Positions 44,964 through 57,318 of a stretch of DNA of 64,000 nucleotides are shown here, one piece after another (the stretch's first letter is position 1; each line of letters starts with the position of its first letter). The stretch covers positions 9,362,001 through 9,426,000 of the forward strand of contig AP026548.1 in the NCBI GenBank assembly GCA_026075535.2, given 5' to 3'. This DNA comes from Tricholoma matsutake (lineage: Eukaryota > Basidiomycota > Agaricomycetes > Agaricales > Tricholomataceae). The notes beneath the pieces were generated by a model. That model did not search any database. It saw only the letters and a list, made by a program, of their open reading frames with translations, and was not told the DNA's origin. Position numbers and translations under genes: made by a program.

Positions 44964-47822
44964 TTACTGCAGCTTCCAGACAAGTTCAAGGACTTCATCA
45001 CTTCTAAAACTGGGGGCAAAGGCCTCAGCCCAGCTTTTATGCCATACTGTAATCGAGAGTTGTTCCATGCACAATGGAAGGCCATCTTAGATGATGAATT
45101 TGTTGAAGCATACATCCACAGTGTAGTTGTAACATGCACAGATGGGCTTGCAAGGCAGTTCTACCTTTGGATATTCACATACTCGGCAGATTACCCGGAA
45201 AAGTAGGCTATTCGGCACCACTTTATTCATGCCTTCACTTTATAACTGAACACAACCAATAGGATTTTGCTGGTCAGCATAAAAAACTTGGGGAGCCATC
45301 CATGCCCTCGCTGTCTTATCCCTCTGTCCAATGCCTTTAAAATTGGAATGGCCCATGATGCCAGGAGGCGACAGACCCTTGCTTGGAGAGACACTGCAGC
45401 CCATCGAAGGCACATCTACGATGCCCAAAAGTTCATTCAAGAGGGAAACTATGCCATTGATAGTGCTCCAGTGAAGAGATTAACGGATGCCAAGTCAATG
45501 ATCCCCTCTGTGGTATGCTTGCCAGTGGTTGCTTCTCTTGAGTACTGGGGTAATTTTTATCGTTTTAAGAACACATTTTCTGACATACTTCCTCTGTTGG
45601 GCTTTGACATGTTTCCCATGGCCATTGTTGACATCATGCATGGGTGGAGCTGGGCATGTGGAGATCCCTGTTCATCCACCTGCTACGCATCTTGGAAAGT
45701 GCAGGGCCTACCTGCAGTACCCTTACTAGTGAACTAGATTGATGGTGAAGTGCCTTTCACAAAATCATCATAATGATGCTGCAGCACTGATGCACTCAGA
45801 TTAGATACTGGCAAGTGCCAACATTTTCTCGAGACACAATTTGAAAATTCTCAGCAAACTGCTCTGAGATGAAGCAGCTTGCTGCTTGTGACTTCAAAGA
45901 TCTCCTACAGGTTAAGGCTACCAAAGAGTCAGGCTCCCTTACTTACTGGAGTTATTTAGTGTGCAATCCCAGTCTTTGAAGGCCTTTTGCCAGAACCTCA
46001 CAATAAATGGGTTTTGAAGCTACTTTTCCTTATGGGCCATTGGCATGGTCTCACTAAACTGCATCTTCACACAGATGCAACTCTAGCAATCTTGGATAGT
46101 GTGATGGCATTGCTAGGCCAGGCCCTCCATGAGTTCGAGATGAAGACTTGCTCCATGTTTGCTACTCACAAACTTAAAAAGGAGGAGAGTGCTAGAAAGT
46201 GCAAGCAGGCCACCCAGAAAAGAACATCCCAGGTCAAAAAAACCCCCCCAACCCAAGAGCTAGAGGCTGGTAATGGTGACAGAGCTGTGGTAGCGAAAGA
46301 CAATGTGGCAAAGGTGAGTAAAGGGCTAAAGGAATTCAATATGAGCACCTACAAGTACCACGCCCTAGGGGATGTTGCTAACATGATAAGAGAATATGGC
46401 ACAACAGAATCGTACTCTACAGAACTGGTAAGCACTGCACATGAGTCTCTTGGTTATCTTTATACTTCATGTTCTTGACCAGGGTGAACTGGAGCATTGC
46501 ACCATGAAGTCCAGATACAAGCAGACGAGCAAAAAGAACTACCTGAACCAGCTGGCTCAGATTGAGCGACGCCAGGCCTGTGTTTGCCAAATTCGAAGGT
46601 GACTGAATGCAGGAAAGGCCTCTCACTATGATGAGGTGGAGTATGCATCCTCACCAATGCCAAGATACTGCATTGGAAAATCACAAAATGAACCAGTAGT
46701 TCTCCCAGTTTTTTTGCAGGACAATTGTGGTGACCCTGCTGTTAAGGTGAGCAGGATTGGCAGACTGCTTTATCCATTCTAAGGCCCCTGCTGCTAGGAC
46801 TTCCTTCTGAGATTGAAAGCCCACCTTCTCCCTAGAATCCAGCTTATGGTGCAGCAGGAAGCCTCCTTGGCACTGCATCTTTCATCTTCATCCAGAGATC
46901 CTTGCAGTAATGGCATCAACCATGTCCTATTCAAAAGTGACCACATATATAACCATCGGCTACGATGTCCACCGAGCCCAGGACGTTCTGAACCCGAACA
47001 CAACACACCACAACATCATGCTCTTAGATAGTACTGGGGAACAATGCCACCCTTATCTTTATGCGCGTGTTCTGGGTGTTTATCACGCAAACATCATTTA
47101 TGTAGGGCCAGGAATGGTCAACGATAGCCCTAGATGACTTGATTTCCTATGGGTGTGATGGTATCAGCATTGGGAGGTAGCCGATGGCAGTGACATAATG
47201 GGGTGGAAGGCTCACCATCTTGATCAGCTATCCTTCCCTCCCATGGCCAGCGAGGATGCCTTTGGTTTTGTTGATCCATCTGATGTCCTGCAAAGCTGTC
47301 ATGTCATTCCCCGATTTGTGAAGGGGAAGTGGCACTCAGATGGGGTGGCCCTTTCCAAATGTGCTTGAGATGGTAAAGATTGGAAGGAGTACTATGTGGG
47401 ACGGTGAGTGTATCAGAACTTGAAGCAGGTTTACCATGACTGATAAGGACACTGACCTTGGTGCCATCAGCTTTGTAGATCACAACATGATGATGTATCA
47501 CTGGGGCCAAGGCATCGGGCACACTTACTGTTGCAATTCAAACCCTGTTGCTCATGACTCCTTGCCTCAAATCAAACAGCCTGAGGACGACGAAGCTGAT
47601 GGCCTTGAACCGTGGATATGTGGAGAGCATGGACACAATGAAGTCGGAGGTGAAGAGGGTGTGGAGGGACTTGATGCACTGGAGTATGGTATCGATGAAA
47701 GAGAAAATGAACTGCTAGGAGGGACCTCTGATGAAGAGCTTTCAGATGTGGAATCCTGGCAGGAGGATTTGGACTCAGACACATTAGAGACAGTTGACAT
47801 GTACCATTCACAGATTCTTTGA
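44963..47822 (+). pseudogene. Plavaka-like transposase, decayed
   Basis: Coding blocks lie in order with introns and stops between them. The first is KLLQLPDKFKDFITSKTGGK, HAQWKAILDDEFVEAYIHSV and YLWIFTYSADYPEK (to 45206). Next come ILLVSIKNLGSHPCPRCLIP and FKIGMAHDARRRQ, then LGFDMFPMAIVDIMHGWSW, LLFLMGHWHGLTKLHLHTDA and TYKYHALGDVANMIREYGTT, SYSTELGELEH (with a splice), then VHRAQDVLNPNTTHHNIMLL, LYARVLGVYHANIIYVGPG and an acidic tail ending at TGA 47820. This succession recurs in large agaricomycete proteins that I associate with the Plavaka/CACTA-related transposases; the group name is from memory. Two TGA codons in one frame (47135-47137, 47366-47368) stand where arginine fits. The N-terminal part is missing at the TIR border. 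Confidence 0.65.
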
Positions 47823-47905
47823 AAATAGAGAGGTGAAAAGTCATTCGGCCCACGGCGACCTGAAATAACTCAGAATGTTTATTTTTTTCCGGATTGAGAG
47901 TCTTG

Positions 47906-47977
47906 ATTGATGATGTAACCTTGATGATGTAACCTTGATGATGTAACCTTGAGCAAAAGTGTGCATGCACACTTTTG
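47906..47977 (+). repeat. 15-bp tandem repeat followed by a perfect palindrome
   Basis: GATGATGTAACCTT occurs three times at 47908-47951. It is followed by a perfect 24-nt palindrome at 47954-47977 with arms of 12 nt (CAAAAGTGTGCA and its complement). They lie between the Plavaka-like gene and the next coding remnant. Confidence 0.9.
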
Positions 47978-48059
47978 AGCTTGTGTCATGTGACATATGG
48001 CCATATAAGTACTAACCCAACTCTTGAACTTGAAGCTTGACACTCCGTCTTACTTGTCT

Positions 48060-50500
48060 TACTTGTCTCACTCATGCGTCGCTCAGAGGGTTTTGACCAG
48101 CAAAGCCTCACTGTCAGAAGGATATCCAACACAAATTTCTGGACAATGGCCTGGTTTACACCCATCTTATTTGACCCAGAGGGTACAAAGCATTTGGGCC
48201 AAAGTCACCCCAGAATTTCAGGTAAGAATTCAAGACTTCAGCTTCAATACCTATCCTGATAGTTTAAATTGTGTTGCAGAAATTTATTGATACTACTACA
48301 GGCTGGGAACAACTGGAGGCGACGTCTGATATTCAATGTGCTCGCCGAGTCCTTAAGCATCTTGCCGAGTCATCTACCCCTGGAGAGCCTATTTCAAAGC
48401 ACCAAGCCATTGTTTATGGGGCCCTATTCAACTACTGACTGTTGGATGTCATAGCATCAGTTTACAACCTCCTTCCTGACGAGATTGCCCCAGCTAAGCA
48501 GAGGGCTGCTGAAGTGTCTATGCCAACGCGCTTGGTAACTTTTAATTCTGCACCATTATGTGACAGTACTAACAGGGCACTTTATAGGATTGTAAAGGGG
48601 TTTTTGCGGACTGGCAAGAACTCTTGGAGCAGGCAGGACAGGATCTAGCCCAAGTGCAGGGTCTAGCCCAAGTGCAGGGTCTGGCTAGCGACATTGGTGT
48701 GATGGGGGAAAATGGGTCTGCAGCATGCTTCCAGCTCCTTCTAAATTTGCCTCAACCAAGAATGTGGCCCAGAGGTCTTACAACTTTATCGCATCAGCAT
48801 TTGATCTTTCACTGCAGTTAAATGTTTGTGGATAATGTTGATAGCTTTCAGTGAATTGCTAAGGACCGTTCTTTTCTTACACAGGGACATCTTAGCATTA
48901 CGAATGACATATTGGACAACTTTTATCTGTGAGTTAATGGGTATTTATGTATTGGAATATTCATTACGTGATAATATTGCAGACAAGTGAATGGCTCTGG
49001 CCCAGATCTGAAACTGGCCTTCAAAGGCACTAACTGTGCCACACCAATGGAGATCCCCCTCTGCATTGCACTGGGGATTTCTCCTCTCTGCTTGTTGACA
49101 AAGAGGCCTCTGATTGAACAAAAAATAAGCAAGAAAGCGATTTTTAATGCAAGTACTATCTATGAAATTGTTACGTTGTTGACTGGTTTTGTAGGTTTGG
49201 CAAGCCCTGGGCACTCATCACCCCAAGATTCTTTCTGACATTGAAAAGATCTTGTGGAAAGCCCTCTTTCAAGCCATGCATTCCCCTGACTCCCTGGAGG
49301 ATATCCTGGGGGCAGCTATAGATGCCTCACTCATGATCCTCCGGTCAAGTGCTGAAGATGATAGATGTGCATCCTGGCTAGGAGGTCCAGGTAAGATACT
49401 TGTTTCAGTTTTGTAACCTTTCTGATGTTGTGAGATGCAGAGCCTAGTATTGCTGAAGATGATGGACACAATGGGGAGGATGGACAGTATGAAGACGATG
49501 GTCATGGGAGAGATGAGGATGGGCATGTGATGCATCAGGCAGGAGCAGGAGAAGGATGTTGTGCAACTGGAGAGTTGCATCAGGGTATGCTGGGCACTGA
49601 GAATGGTGCACAAGTAGTGCAGCCAAGTAGTAGCGGTGTCCAGGGATCAAGAAACCCGCATAAGAAAGCAATGGTTGAGGATGAAGAGGAGGAGCCATGC
49701 CTTCCACCCATAACATCAGAGGAGGATCTGGGTCCTGGAGTAGTCCTTCCGATTGTTCATCTGGCAACTCTGCAGCGCTTCTCTGAGCAACCACACCCTC
49801 AGTGGACAACAGGGCATTCACCAGTAATGCAACAGAGACAGCTTTCCAACCCGCTGCCTGATGGAGAAGATGAAGATGACTCACATATGATGGGACAGGA
49901 CCAACATGAATGTACCGACGACGCTAGGGATGTCGACGGTGGTATCAGTATGTGCAGATGCTGTCACAAATAGCCCAGCTCAACTGTTGCACAGAGTCAG
50001 AATTGCCAGACATTCTGGCTGGAAAAATGGCTGGCATTGAATGCCAACAGGCGAAGCAAGACTCTCCCTTAGTGTTTCGACACTCTGAATGAAAACACTC
50101 CTTGCGATCAAGTGCTCTTACACAACTTACGTCCCCCTCAAATACCAAGAAGAGGAAGTGCAAGGAGATAGAGAGGCTGGGGGCTTTGAAAGAAAAGTGT
50201 ACTGAGGCCAAGAGGCAGGAGACGAGGAAGCAAATATGCCAAGAGACAGGGAGACAGCAGATGGGGATGGGGATGGAGAGCCAGGGTCTATGGGAAGCAT
50301 TAGAGGGGAGGAGCACTTTTGAGGAACAACCGGATGGCAGGGTACTGGAATTCATTGACCTTACTCTGGTGGAGGTAAAGGAAGACATGGTGAGAGCTGT
50401 TGCCCGTTCCTTGCACTGCTAGGCTCTGAACACAGAACAGCAGTCTGAACCTGATATTACTTTTGCATGGGAGGACATTCCTCCAGAGGTATGTGACTGT
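48060..50500 (+). pseudogene. Unassigned spliced coding remnant, upstream part
   Basis: Exon-like blocks read GLHPSYLTQRVQSIWAKVTP then, across intron 48222-48279, KFIDTTTGWEQLEATSDIQC, ARRVLKHLAESSTPGESISK, then LLDVIASVYNLLPDEIAPAK. Further on are WQALGTHHPKILSDIEKIL, AIDASLMILRSSAEDDRCAS, an acidic low-complexity part (49440-49973) and a charged helix EIERLGALKEKCTEAKRQET. I do not recognise the protein. Stops and frame changes suggest decay. It probably continues at 53051-53915 beyond repeat R copy 2. Confidence 0.45.
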
Positions 50501-50782
50501 AAATGATGCTATTATTCCTAAGCATACCGTTTTTTAGATGTTTGTGGCCCCTCAATCTCTTCCCCTGTATGGGCCTGAATCCACAATCCCATATAATTAT
50601 ACAGCTGGCTTTCATGTAGGTCATATTGGCATGCATTGTCAGCCTTACTGATGTAAAAGCAGTACAAAGCAGTGTTGAAGTTCTTCTGTGACATATGGAA
50701 TGCAGTTTCCAGGGGATTCGTGGATGGTCTGCCCCCTCATCTACAACCCAATAGCTCTCACTCAATCTTTCATGTGATGCAG

Positions 50783-53050
50783 TGATGATGCTCAACCCAG
50801 GAAAACCACCAAAACAGCCAATGATATTTGCGATGAGTCAGAGGAAGGGTGCGAGACGTTCTGAATGCTTGTGGTCCAACCTATGGGAAGATAACTAGTT
50901 GGTACTAGTTGTGAAGGTAGTGCTATAGGAGACAAAGGTATTTGACGTGGTCTGATGGGGTATCGATCAATATCGAGGATGATCGACAAGATCGACGGTG
51001 AACGAGTTCTATTGTTGATGGTCAAAGTGTGAATTCCAAGGACCTTTCGATAGGTCGATAGTATATGAAGGTTATAGCCGATGGCTAGGATGTGTTGGAA
51101 TGGTTGCTAGTGCTAACAACAAGAGGATTGTAGGAAGATTGAGGACACGATGATCGCAGATGTTTCTCGTTGATTGAGAAAACTTGTAGAGACTTAGATT
51201 GTTTTTAGAAGATTGATTGGATGCTTAGAACTGTATACAAGACGATAGGTGAAGATGATTTCTTGTTTTTTTTCCAAGTAGATACTACAGAGTTTTATAT
51301 GTTTTAAAGAAACTTCCTAAAATGGTATGAGAAACATGTGCAGAACATGAGGCAAAAGATATGAGTTAAGGCACGAGGCCGAAAAGGAGACTGGAATCCA
51401 AACAAGAAAGAGATATATCATATGATGAAAGAGTAATAAAGGGTATAGAACTAAAAAGGGACTGTCCTTTGTGTATAAACCATGCTAAGTCTCACAATAA
51501 TCCATCCAGTGGGTTCTGTATGCGATAGGGACTTGGAACGAGGCTGACCTACTATCAGCAGGTTTGAGCACTAGTTGGAATACTTCCTGGTGCACGGTCT
51601 TCCACCATATAGATAATGAAGGTGGTGCTTGATGTTGCTCGTAGTCTCTCGATATCGATCAATAACGCTCGATGATGGTCGACGATGGTCGACGATGTTC
51701 GATCATGGTCGCAGTTGGTTTGAAGTTGATTGGGGATGTTTGATGGTCATTTAGAGGGATCTTAGGGGCTTTCGAGGTAGTCCTAAGGTTGTGCAATGTG
51801 GTTTCTAAGTATGATCGACGCAGTTGATATGATATCGCAGTCGGTAGACTTGGTCGGGAGTGGTTGCGCTGCTTGTCGAAGCAGTTCAAAGCTAAAAGAA
51901 TGTGTTTCGAGGACTTGCAATGATTTTCAAGACGTTGCAATGATATTCGAGACGTTGCAATGATTTGTGAGATGTTGCAATATTTTTGAGATGTTGCAAT
52001 ATTTTTCGAGGTTTTTTCGAAGAAGGTTCGAGGAATGTTTGGATGCAAGATTGGGGGACTAGACGAGTAGTAGAAGCAAAGCAAAGGCAAATTGAGGGAA
52101 ACAAGAGCGAAAATGGTGTAATGTGAGGAATTTCGAGGAAATTTAGCATAAAACACCAAACTTCGGACTGAATAAGACTAAACTGAACTCTCAAATTACT
52201 GATCTGGGAGGAAGATGACGACTTTCTTGTTTTTCTTTGTATCCAGTACATCTTTTTATATACAATAAAAAAGTACCTAAAAAGGCTAGAGAACACATGA
52301 AAAACTCGAGGCAAAAGACAATATAAGTATATCAGAACAATAAAGCGAGCCTAGAAAGGGTGAATATAACACATGGTGAAGAAATTATAAGAAAGAATAG
52401 CTAAAAGCGGACTGTCCTTGTTGTAAATTGAATAAAACATTGGAAACTGCTTCAATGCCATTCACATGCAGTCGAAATGTGTTCAATATACTCGAGATAG
52501 TGTCCCATGTGTCCAGCATGCGTCCGAAGATCATTAGAATAGGAAATACTGTGTCTGAAGATGTTTTTCGAGGTTCAATATTTTTCGAAGATTTTCAAAG
52601 TTTCTTCGGACTTTGTTCGTGGCCCGAAATCGGTGCGATATTGTTCGACAATGGTAGGGGATATGTCTGGCATGTGTGCGATGAGCATTCGGATAGCAAT
52701 ATAGTGTCCAATGTCGATTTTCGATGTTCAATGATTTTTGAAGTCAGTCGAGGAAATATCGGACTTGTTTGAAGGCCGATATTGCTGCGATATTGCTCGA
52801 AACTGGTTTGGAACCCATCGACGATGTTCCAAGTGTATATCCTGAGCTGTCCAAAGGTCGGGGGAATTGTATTATGGTGGCTGAAGGCATACAAAGAATT
52901 TCGAGGTGTCGCAAAGAGTTTCGAAGCATTGCAAAGAATTTCGAACCATTCTCGTGACTTTGTAGAGGTTTGTAGGGCTTCGGAGGGGTTCGTAGAGCTT
53001 CAACAACGATCGTAGATGTGTTTTCCGAGCTTGAACGACAAGGTGGACCT
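50783..53050 (+). repeat. Dispersed noncoding repeat R, copy 2 (about 2.27 kb)
   Basis: Starts TGATGATGCTCAACCC and ends near ACAAGGTGGACCTA, same orientation as 39478-40900. From 51865 it matches copy 1 nearly end to end (TTTGAGGACTTG-like start, 21-bp GATGTTGCAAT array at 51909-52010, ATACATCTTTTTATATA box near 52245). The first 1.1 kb is longer than in copy 1 and contains a second TTTTATATG...AACATGAGGCAAAAGA block (51290-51360), so the copy may be internally duplicated or copy 1 deleted. No coding sequence. Confidence 0.75.
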
Positions 53051-53915
53051 ATCAACGGAACATGCCACCAATTCTAGAACCCTTCTTTGCCACCTCCTTA
53101 TCAATATTTATGAGGAATCGGTGGCAAGTGGGTTTTCAGCCACTCCAGAGCAGACGATCCCAGTAGGGAATCATCTTCCTGCATTTAATACCTGGGAAGG
53201 AGTCATCAAAATTGTCAATCTCGTCAATGTCATAGAACTTGAAGAAGTTTTGCATTGGCAGATGTATACTTGAAATGGCTTATCATACAAAGAGCAGCAG
53301 GCCATGAAGCATTGCCATAAACTGGGTAGAGAGCTCCTGCACGTGCTACTACAGCTTCAGCATCTTCGCAGAAGATGCTGGATCATGGGATAGATGGAGA
53401 ATCTTTTACTTTACAGGTCTTGCTAGCCAAACTAAGGCCATTTCCTTCTATCTTGAGTGGGCATTAAAGGTGAACTTGAAGCTGGAGGAAGATGGCTGTA
53501 CATCCAAGCAAGTGGTTGCAGCTATTTACCGAGTTTTCCAAAACAACCAACTATTTTGGAGAGCATGGCACACCATCAATGGCAGTCATTCCCAACAGTT
53601 CTTATCATGGACAGATGCAAACTTCGAGGTCTCTGTCAGACAACCTGTGAAGTGTTTCCCTGCAGATGAATTTGGTTTGCATGCATTTTGTATAAACATC
53701 ATTAAGCTGACTTGTTCCCAGATGATAGTGTAGAGATGGGCCCTCTTGAAGACAAAGACAAAGACGATGATGATGAAGATAGTGACTGGGACATGGAAAT
53801 GGATGGGCACTCAGAAGGAGGTTCAGGAGAGGACTCAGCAGAGGAGAATGCTCATATGTGGAGATTGGACCTATCTTTAGTTCCTGTAGCTCACTGATGT
53901 TTATCCTATAGCAAA
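53051..53915 (+). pseudogene. Unassigned spliced coding remnant, downstream part
   Basis: It reads STEHATNSRTLLCHLLINIY, SATPEQTIPVGNHLPAFNTW, IVNLVNVIELEEVLHW, LGRELLHVLLQLQHLRRRCW, VFQNNQLFWRAWHTINGSHS and an acidic tail (EDKDKDDDDEDSDWDMEMD) ending HMWRLDLSLVPVAH at 53897. The sequence resumes in a coding fashion directly after repeat R, which fits one gene split by that repeat. Function unknown. Confidence 0.45.
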
Positions 53916-55449
53916 GCGACAAAAGGCTAGCTGAAAGGCTGGACCCCTTACACTTCCCTATTAGGAGCAGCTTTCACAGCACACAACAGGTCTCTGAGCC
54001 TGCCATTTTTTTTACAATCTCGCTACTTTTATGACCCTGATGCCTTCAACGTTTCAACATTGGGCAGTTGTGTACCTTGAATATGGCTTTACTCCCGAAT
54101 TACTATCCCCCATGCTTTGCAATCAAAATCTGATTTCAAAATCCTTCCTGATACAGTTGTACAACAGAGTAAGTACTAGAGGTAGTGATAATTGAGAAAG
54201 TTGAAGACTAGCAAAAAAATTACTCTTGTACTAGTACAAGTTGATTCAGACACTGGCACTGGCTAAGGCTCTAACTGTTTAGTTTATGCTTACTCAACAA
54301 AGGTCAAGTATACATAAATGGTAGCCTAAACAGTATAACCATCTATATGCCATTTAATAACTTCAGTATGTACACAGTTTAAAATATTAGTATTTGATGA
54401 AAGTGTTCAAGGTTTTTATTGAGCTAACTAACATCTCTCACATGAAGTGAGGGGCCCAAAAGTAGGGGCCACAAAAGTAATTAATGATCAAAACAAAAAA
54501 ACTTGCACTTTTCACAGGGAGGCTGCCCCTTGAGCAGCTGCTCACGGCAGTGGTTGGGTGAGCTGTGGCTTCCATGTCTCTTGTCCCCGTTTTCCCTGTA
54601 TCCTTCATCTGATGCAGTGGTGATGGTGGTGCCCATACCCTCACTTCTGGTTGTTCACTCTCCCCCACCATTCGTGGTTCATCCTCTTCTGGTGGTTACT
54701 GTCTGGAAGTTGTCCTATCCCCTGTCCTGTTGCTCCCCATTTCCACCCATGAGCAGTTGCTTGCTGCGGGGGTTGGGGGTGCTGCTGTTGTTGTGGTGGT
54801 AGCCTGAGCAGTGGCTGTGTGATCCTCCACATTGTTGTCTTCCTGTCATTTTCCACAGCATCAGTCCATTAGAGTGTTGGTCTTGTCCTGGTGGTTGTCC
54901 TTGTCATTATCCTCCCTTCATTGTTGTCATTTTTGTCCACTGTCTCCATTGTTATAATGTAATGGTGGCAGGTGCTGGGTTGGTGGATGATCTGGGGGTG
55001 GGGTGTGAGTTGTGGTGGGTGGAGATGGAAATAGGGGATGTACCTGGCAGTCTTCAGGTCTCCCAACACCCCTCTGCAGTCTCCTATGCCCAAATGAGAG
55101 CCTCGCATCCCATTTGGATGGGGAGGAGGGGTGGTGTTATGTTGCATGTGTTGTTGGCCGTTGTTGAGCTGAAAACACTGTAGCAGTGGAACCTATGGAA
55201 AAGAACATTTTTCTAGTTATAGTTAAAGAGAAAGAAAAAACTTACTACATATTTCGACGGTGGAAGCAAGGATCTGGTGACTTGTGAGAATACAAGTTAT
55301 GATCTAACAAAGGGGACTATTAGTAGTGAAAAGAACAAGAAAAGGAGGACAAATTATGTAGGGAACCTGTTAAAATATTCCTTACTATGTAGGGCGAGTT
55401 GTGCCAGTAGAGATCCTTAGCTCTAGTTAGCATAGGCGGATATCAAGCA
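53916..55449. other. Region without recognisable gene
   Basis: The first 250 bp may be a decayed end of the preceding gene. From 54420 to 55200 the sequence is rich in G/T runs with low-complexity open stretches on both strands that I do not accept as genes. Confidence 0.4.
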
Positions 55450-56470
55450 AGTAACAAGTCCATGATCCCTGCATCTGCGGCTGGCCCTCTAGATGACAAA
55501 TTAGTCACCTCTGCAATCATGGGCCCACAGACCATTATCATGAAACTCCTCAGCCATAATATATCTATCCTCCACAGCGAGCTTGTTGGAATCATTGGTG
55601 GTCTTGTTCTCTCAGATTCTCAGAATGACTCCACTGTGATATATACTGACCATCTCAATTCCACTAGACTCATCGACGACAGTCGAACCTCAGCTAACAT
55701 TGATGCACATCTTCGACACATGAATGGTCGATCTTACTATAAATGGATATTTCAACTCCTGGGTTCACAACAGTCAACTATTCTTTATACAAAGGGTCAC
55801 TCAGCTGAGTCTTCAATCCCATCTGTTCTCAATGCATCTGCAGACTACTACACATCTAAATCTCAACATATCTGCCCCCACTTACATCATGCTTCTCTCC
55901 CCACCTTCTTCATGGACCATTTCACCTTTTTCACTTCAGCTGATGGCTGGATCGAGTCTAACAAATGAGGCTTCACTGACTGTTTGCTCTCAGCCTGAAG
56001 CTCTTGTGAACTGGAGCTCAACCATGGCCTTCGATTAATTCATTCCATCTATGACCCTACCCCTCCCCCATCCTATCCATACTTACACTCCTTATCTTGT
56101 TATTCTGCACTCGTTCAACTTTACTTGCACTCAGGACAGCTTCCCACAGCAACACATCTTCACTCCCAACATATGATCGACTCCCATCAATGTCATTTTG
56201 GCTGCATTGACATTGTTACACCTCATTATAGCAGCTAAGTCCCTTTTCTCCAATGACAGTATTATATGGCCACTGCACCTTCCACCTTCTACCTTGGCTG
56301 GATCCCTGACATTACAAAACTCCTAGGGTTTGAGCAGCCAACACTACATTCATCCCTATTCCCCTCCACTCAACTTTCTCATGACATCCACTCTATTGCC
56401 TTGGAATGGCACACTCACTCTATTCATCTTGCTGGCTGCTGGATGAGTCCCTAACTGATGCCTACGATGC
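55450..56470 (+). pseudogene. RNase H-like domain remnant, probably from a non-LTR retrotransposon
   Basis: One open block (55462-55968) reads LLSHNISILHSELVGIIGGL, STVIYTDHLNSTRLIDD, ANIDAHLRHMNGRSYYKWIF, STILYTKGHSAESSIPSVLN and ASADYYTSKSQ. E in SELVG, D in IYTDH and the late H/D pair (KGHSAESS, NASADYY) fit an RNase H type 1 fold. A second block (56266-56454) has TAPSTFYLGWIPDITKLLG-like sequence and is split off by stops. In agaricomycetes such domains trail LINE reverse transcriptases; no RT is present here, so the element is truncated. Confidence 0.6.
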
Positions 56471-56484
56471 AGTAAGTTATCAGA

Positions 56485-57318
56485 TTGTGGCTTATTAGTC
56501 CTCATGTTCAACCTTTGCAGATTGCAATGCTTGATCGTATCGATGGGGGCATTAGTTTGTTGCTTCATAGTCCAGGTTACCAACCATCCAGTGGAACTTG
56601 TATGAACGACACCACTGTCGAGGTCTACATGTCCCCTCATGAACTTGCTGAGGGCGGGATTGAGTTGCGATCCACCACTGCCAGTTTCATCCAGGCTTTT
56701 GGAAGGGATGCGGTGCATCCCCATCTCCAACATTTCACAAATCATTGTCATATTGAGGGCATGAGGCTTCCTAAGCATCCTAGTAAGTTACTTTCCCACA
56801 GTGTAAAGGCGATTATTTAAGAACTTGTATAACGCTTAGACCCTGGCATGCAGATTTGTGGAGAAAGACTGTTGACATCGCCCAAAGCCACACCACAAGG
56901 AAGTTTGCGCTTTTGATGCCAGTGTTGGTGTTCTCCCATAGGCGGGCCCTCTGTAGAGGTGAGGTAGAATTTCAGGCTCCTCCACTGCTTGGGCTTAGGA
57001 ACAGTGAACCACCTTCAACATCTCCACCGCCTTTCACCATGGTGCCCATCGCAGATCAAATGCCTCATCCAATGCCCATGCCAGCTGCTGCAATGGTTCC
57101 AATCATTAGTATTGGTCCAAACACTGACTAAGTACTAGACTGCTTTGAGCTCAAGGATAGAATGATTCCATGGCTTTATAAACTTACAACAACAGTACAA
57201 AGTAGCAAATGGGAAGGTATGCTGAGGACTGCAGAGTATGGCACCCTTAGTTTCAAGCAAGCAAATGCCCTATGGAATGCTCTACTGGCTGATACCCATG
57301 TATTGGAAGCTTTGGCTC
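56485..57318 (+). pseudogene. Unassigned spliced coding remnant cut by gypsy LTR
   Basis: It reads VYMSPHELAEGGIELRSTTA, FIQAFGRDAVHPHLQHFTNH and CHIEGMRLPKHP. After an intron (donor GTAAGT near 56785, acceptor GCATGCAG near 56855) it continues LWRKTVDIAQSHTTRKFALL, MPVLVFSHRRALCRGEVEFQ, APPLLGLRNSEPPS, then with stops KWEGMLRTAEYGTLSFKQAN and ADTHVLEALALL up to 57318, where a family-A LTR begins. The conserved look and splice site point to a real gene once; I do not recognise it. Confidence 0.45.

Noticed and set aside
50783..53050. Repeat R as a TG...CA LTR with 5-bp duplication
   Set aside because: Flanks TGCAG and ACGGA (and TCCGA and CCAAA for copy 1) do not match, so the ends remain undefined.
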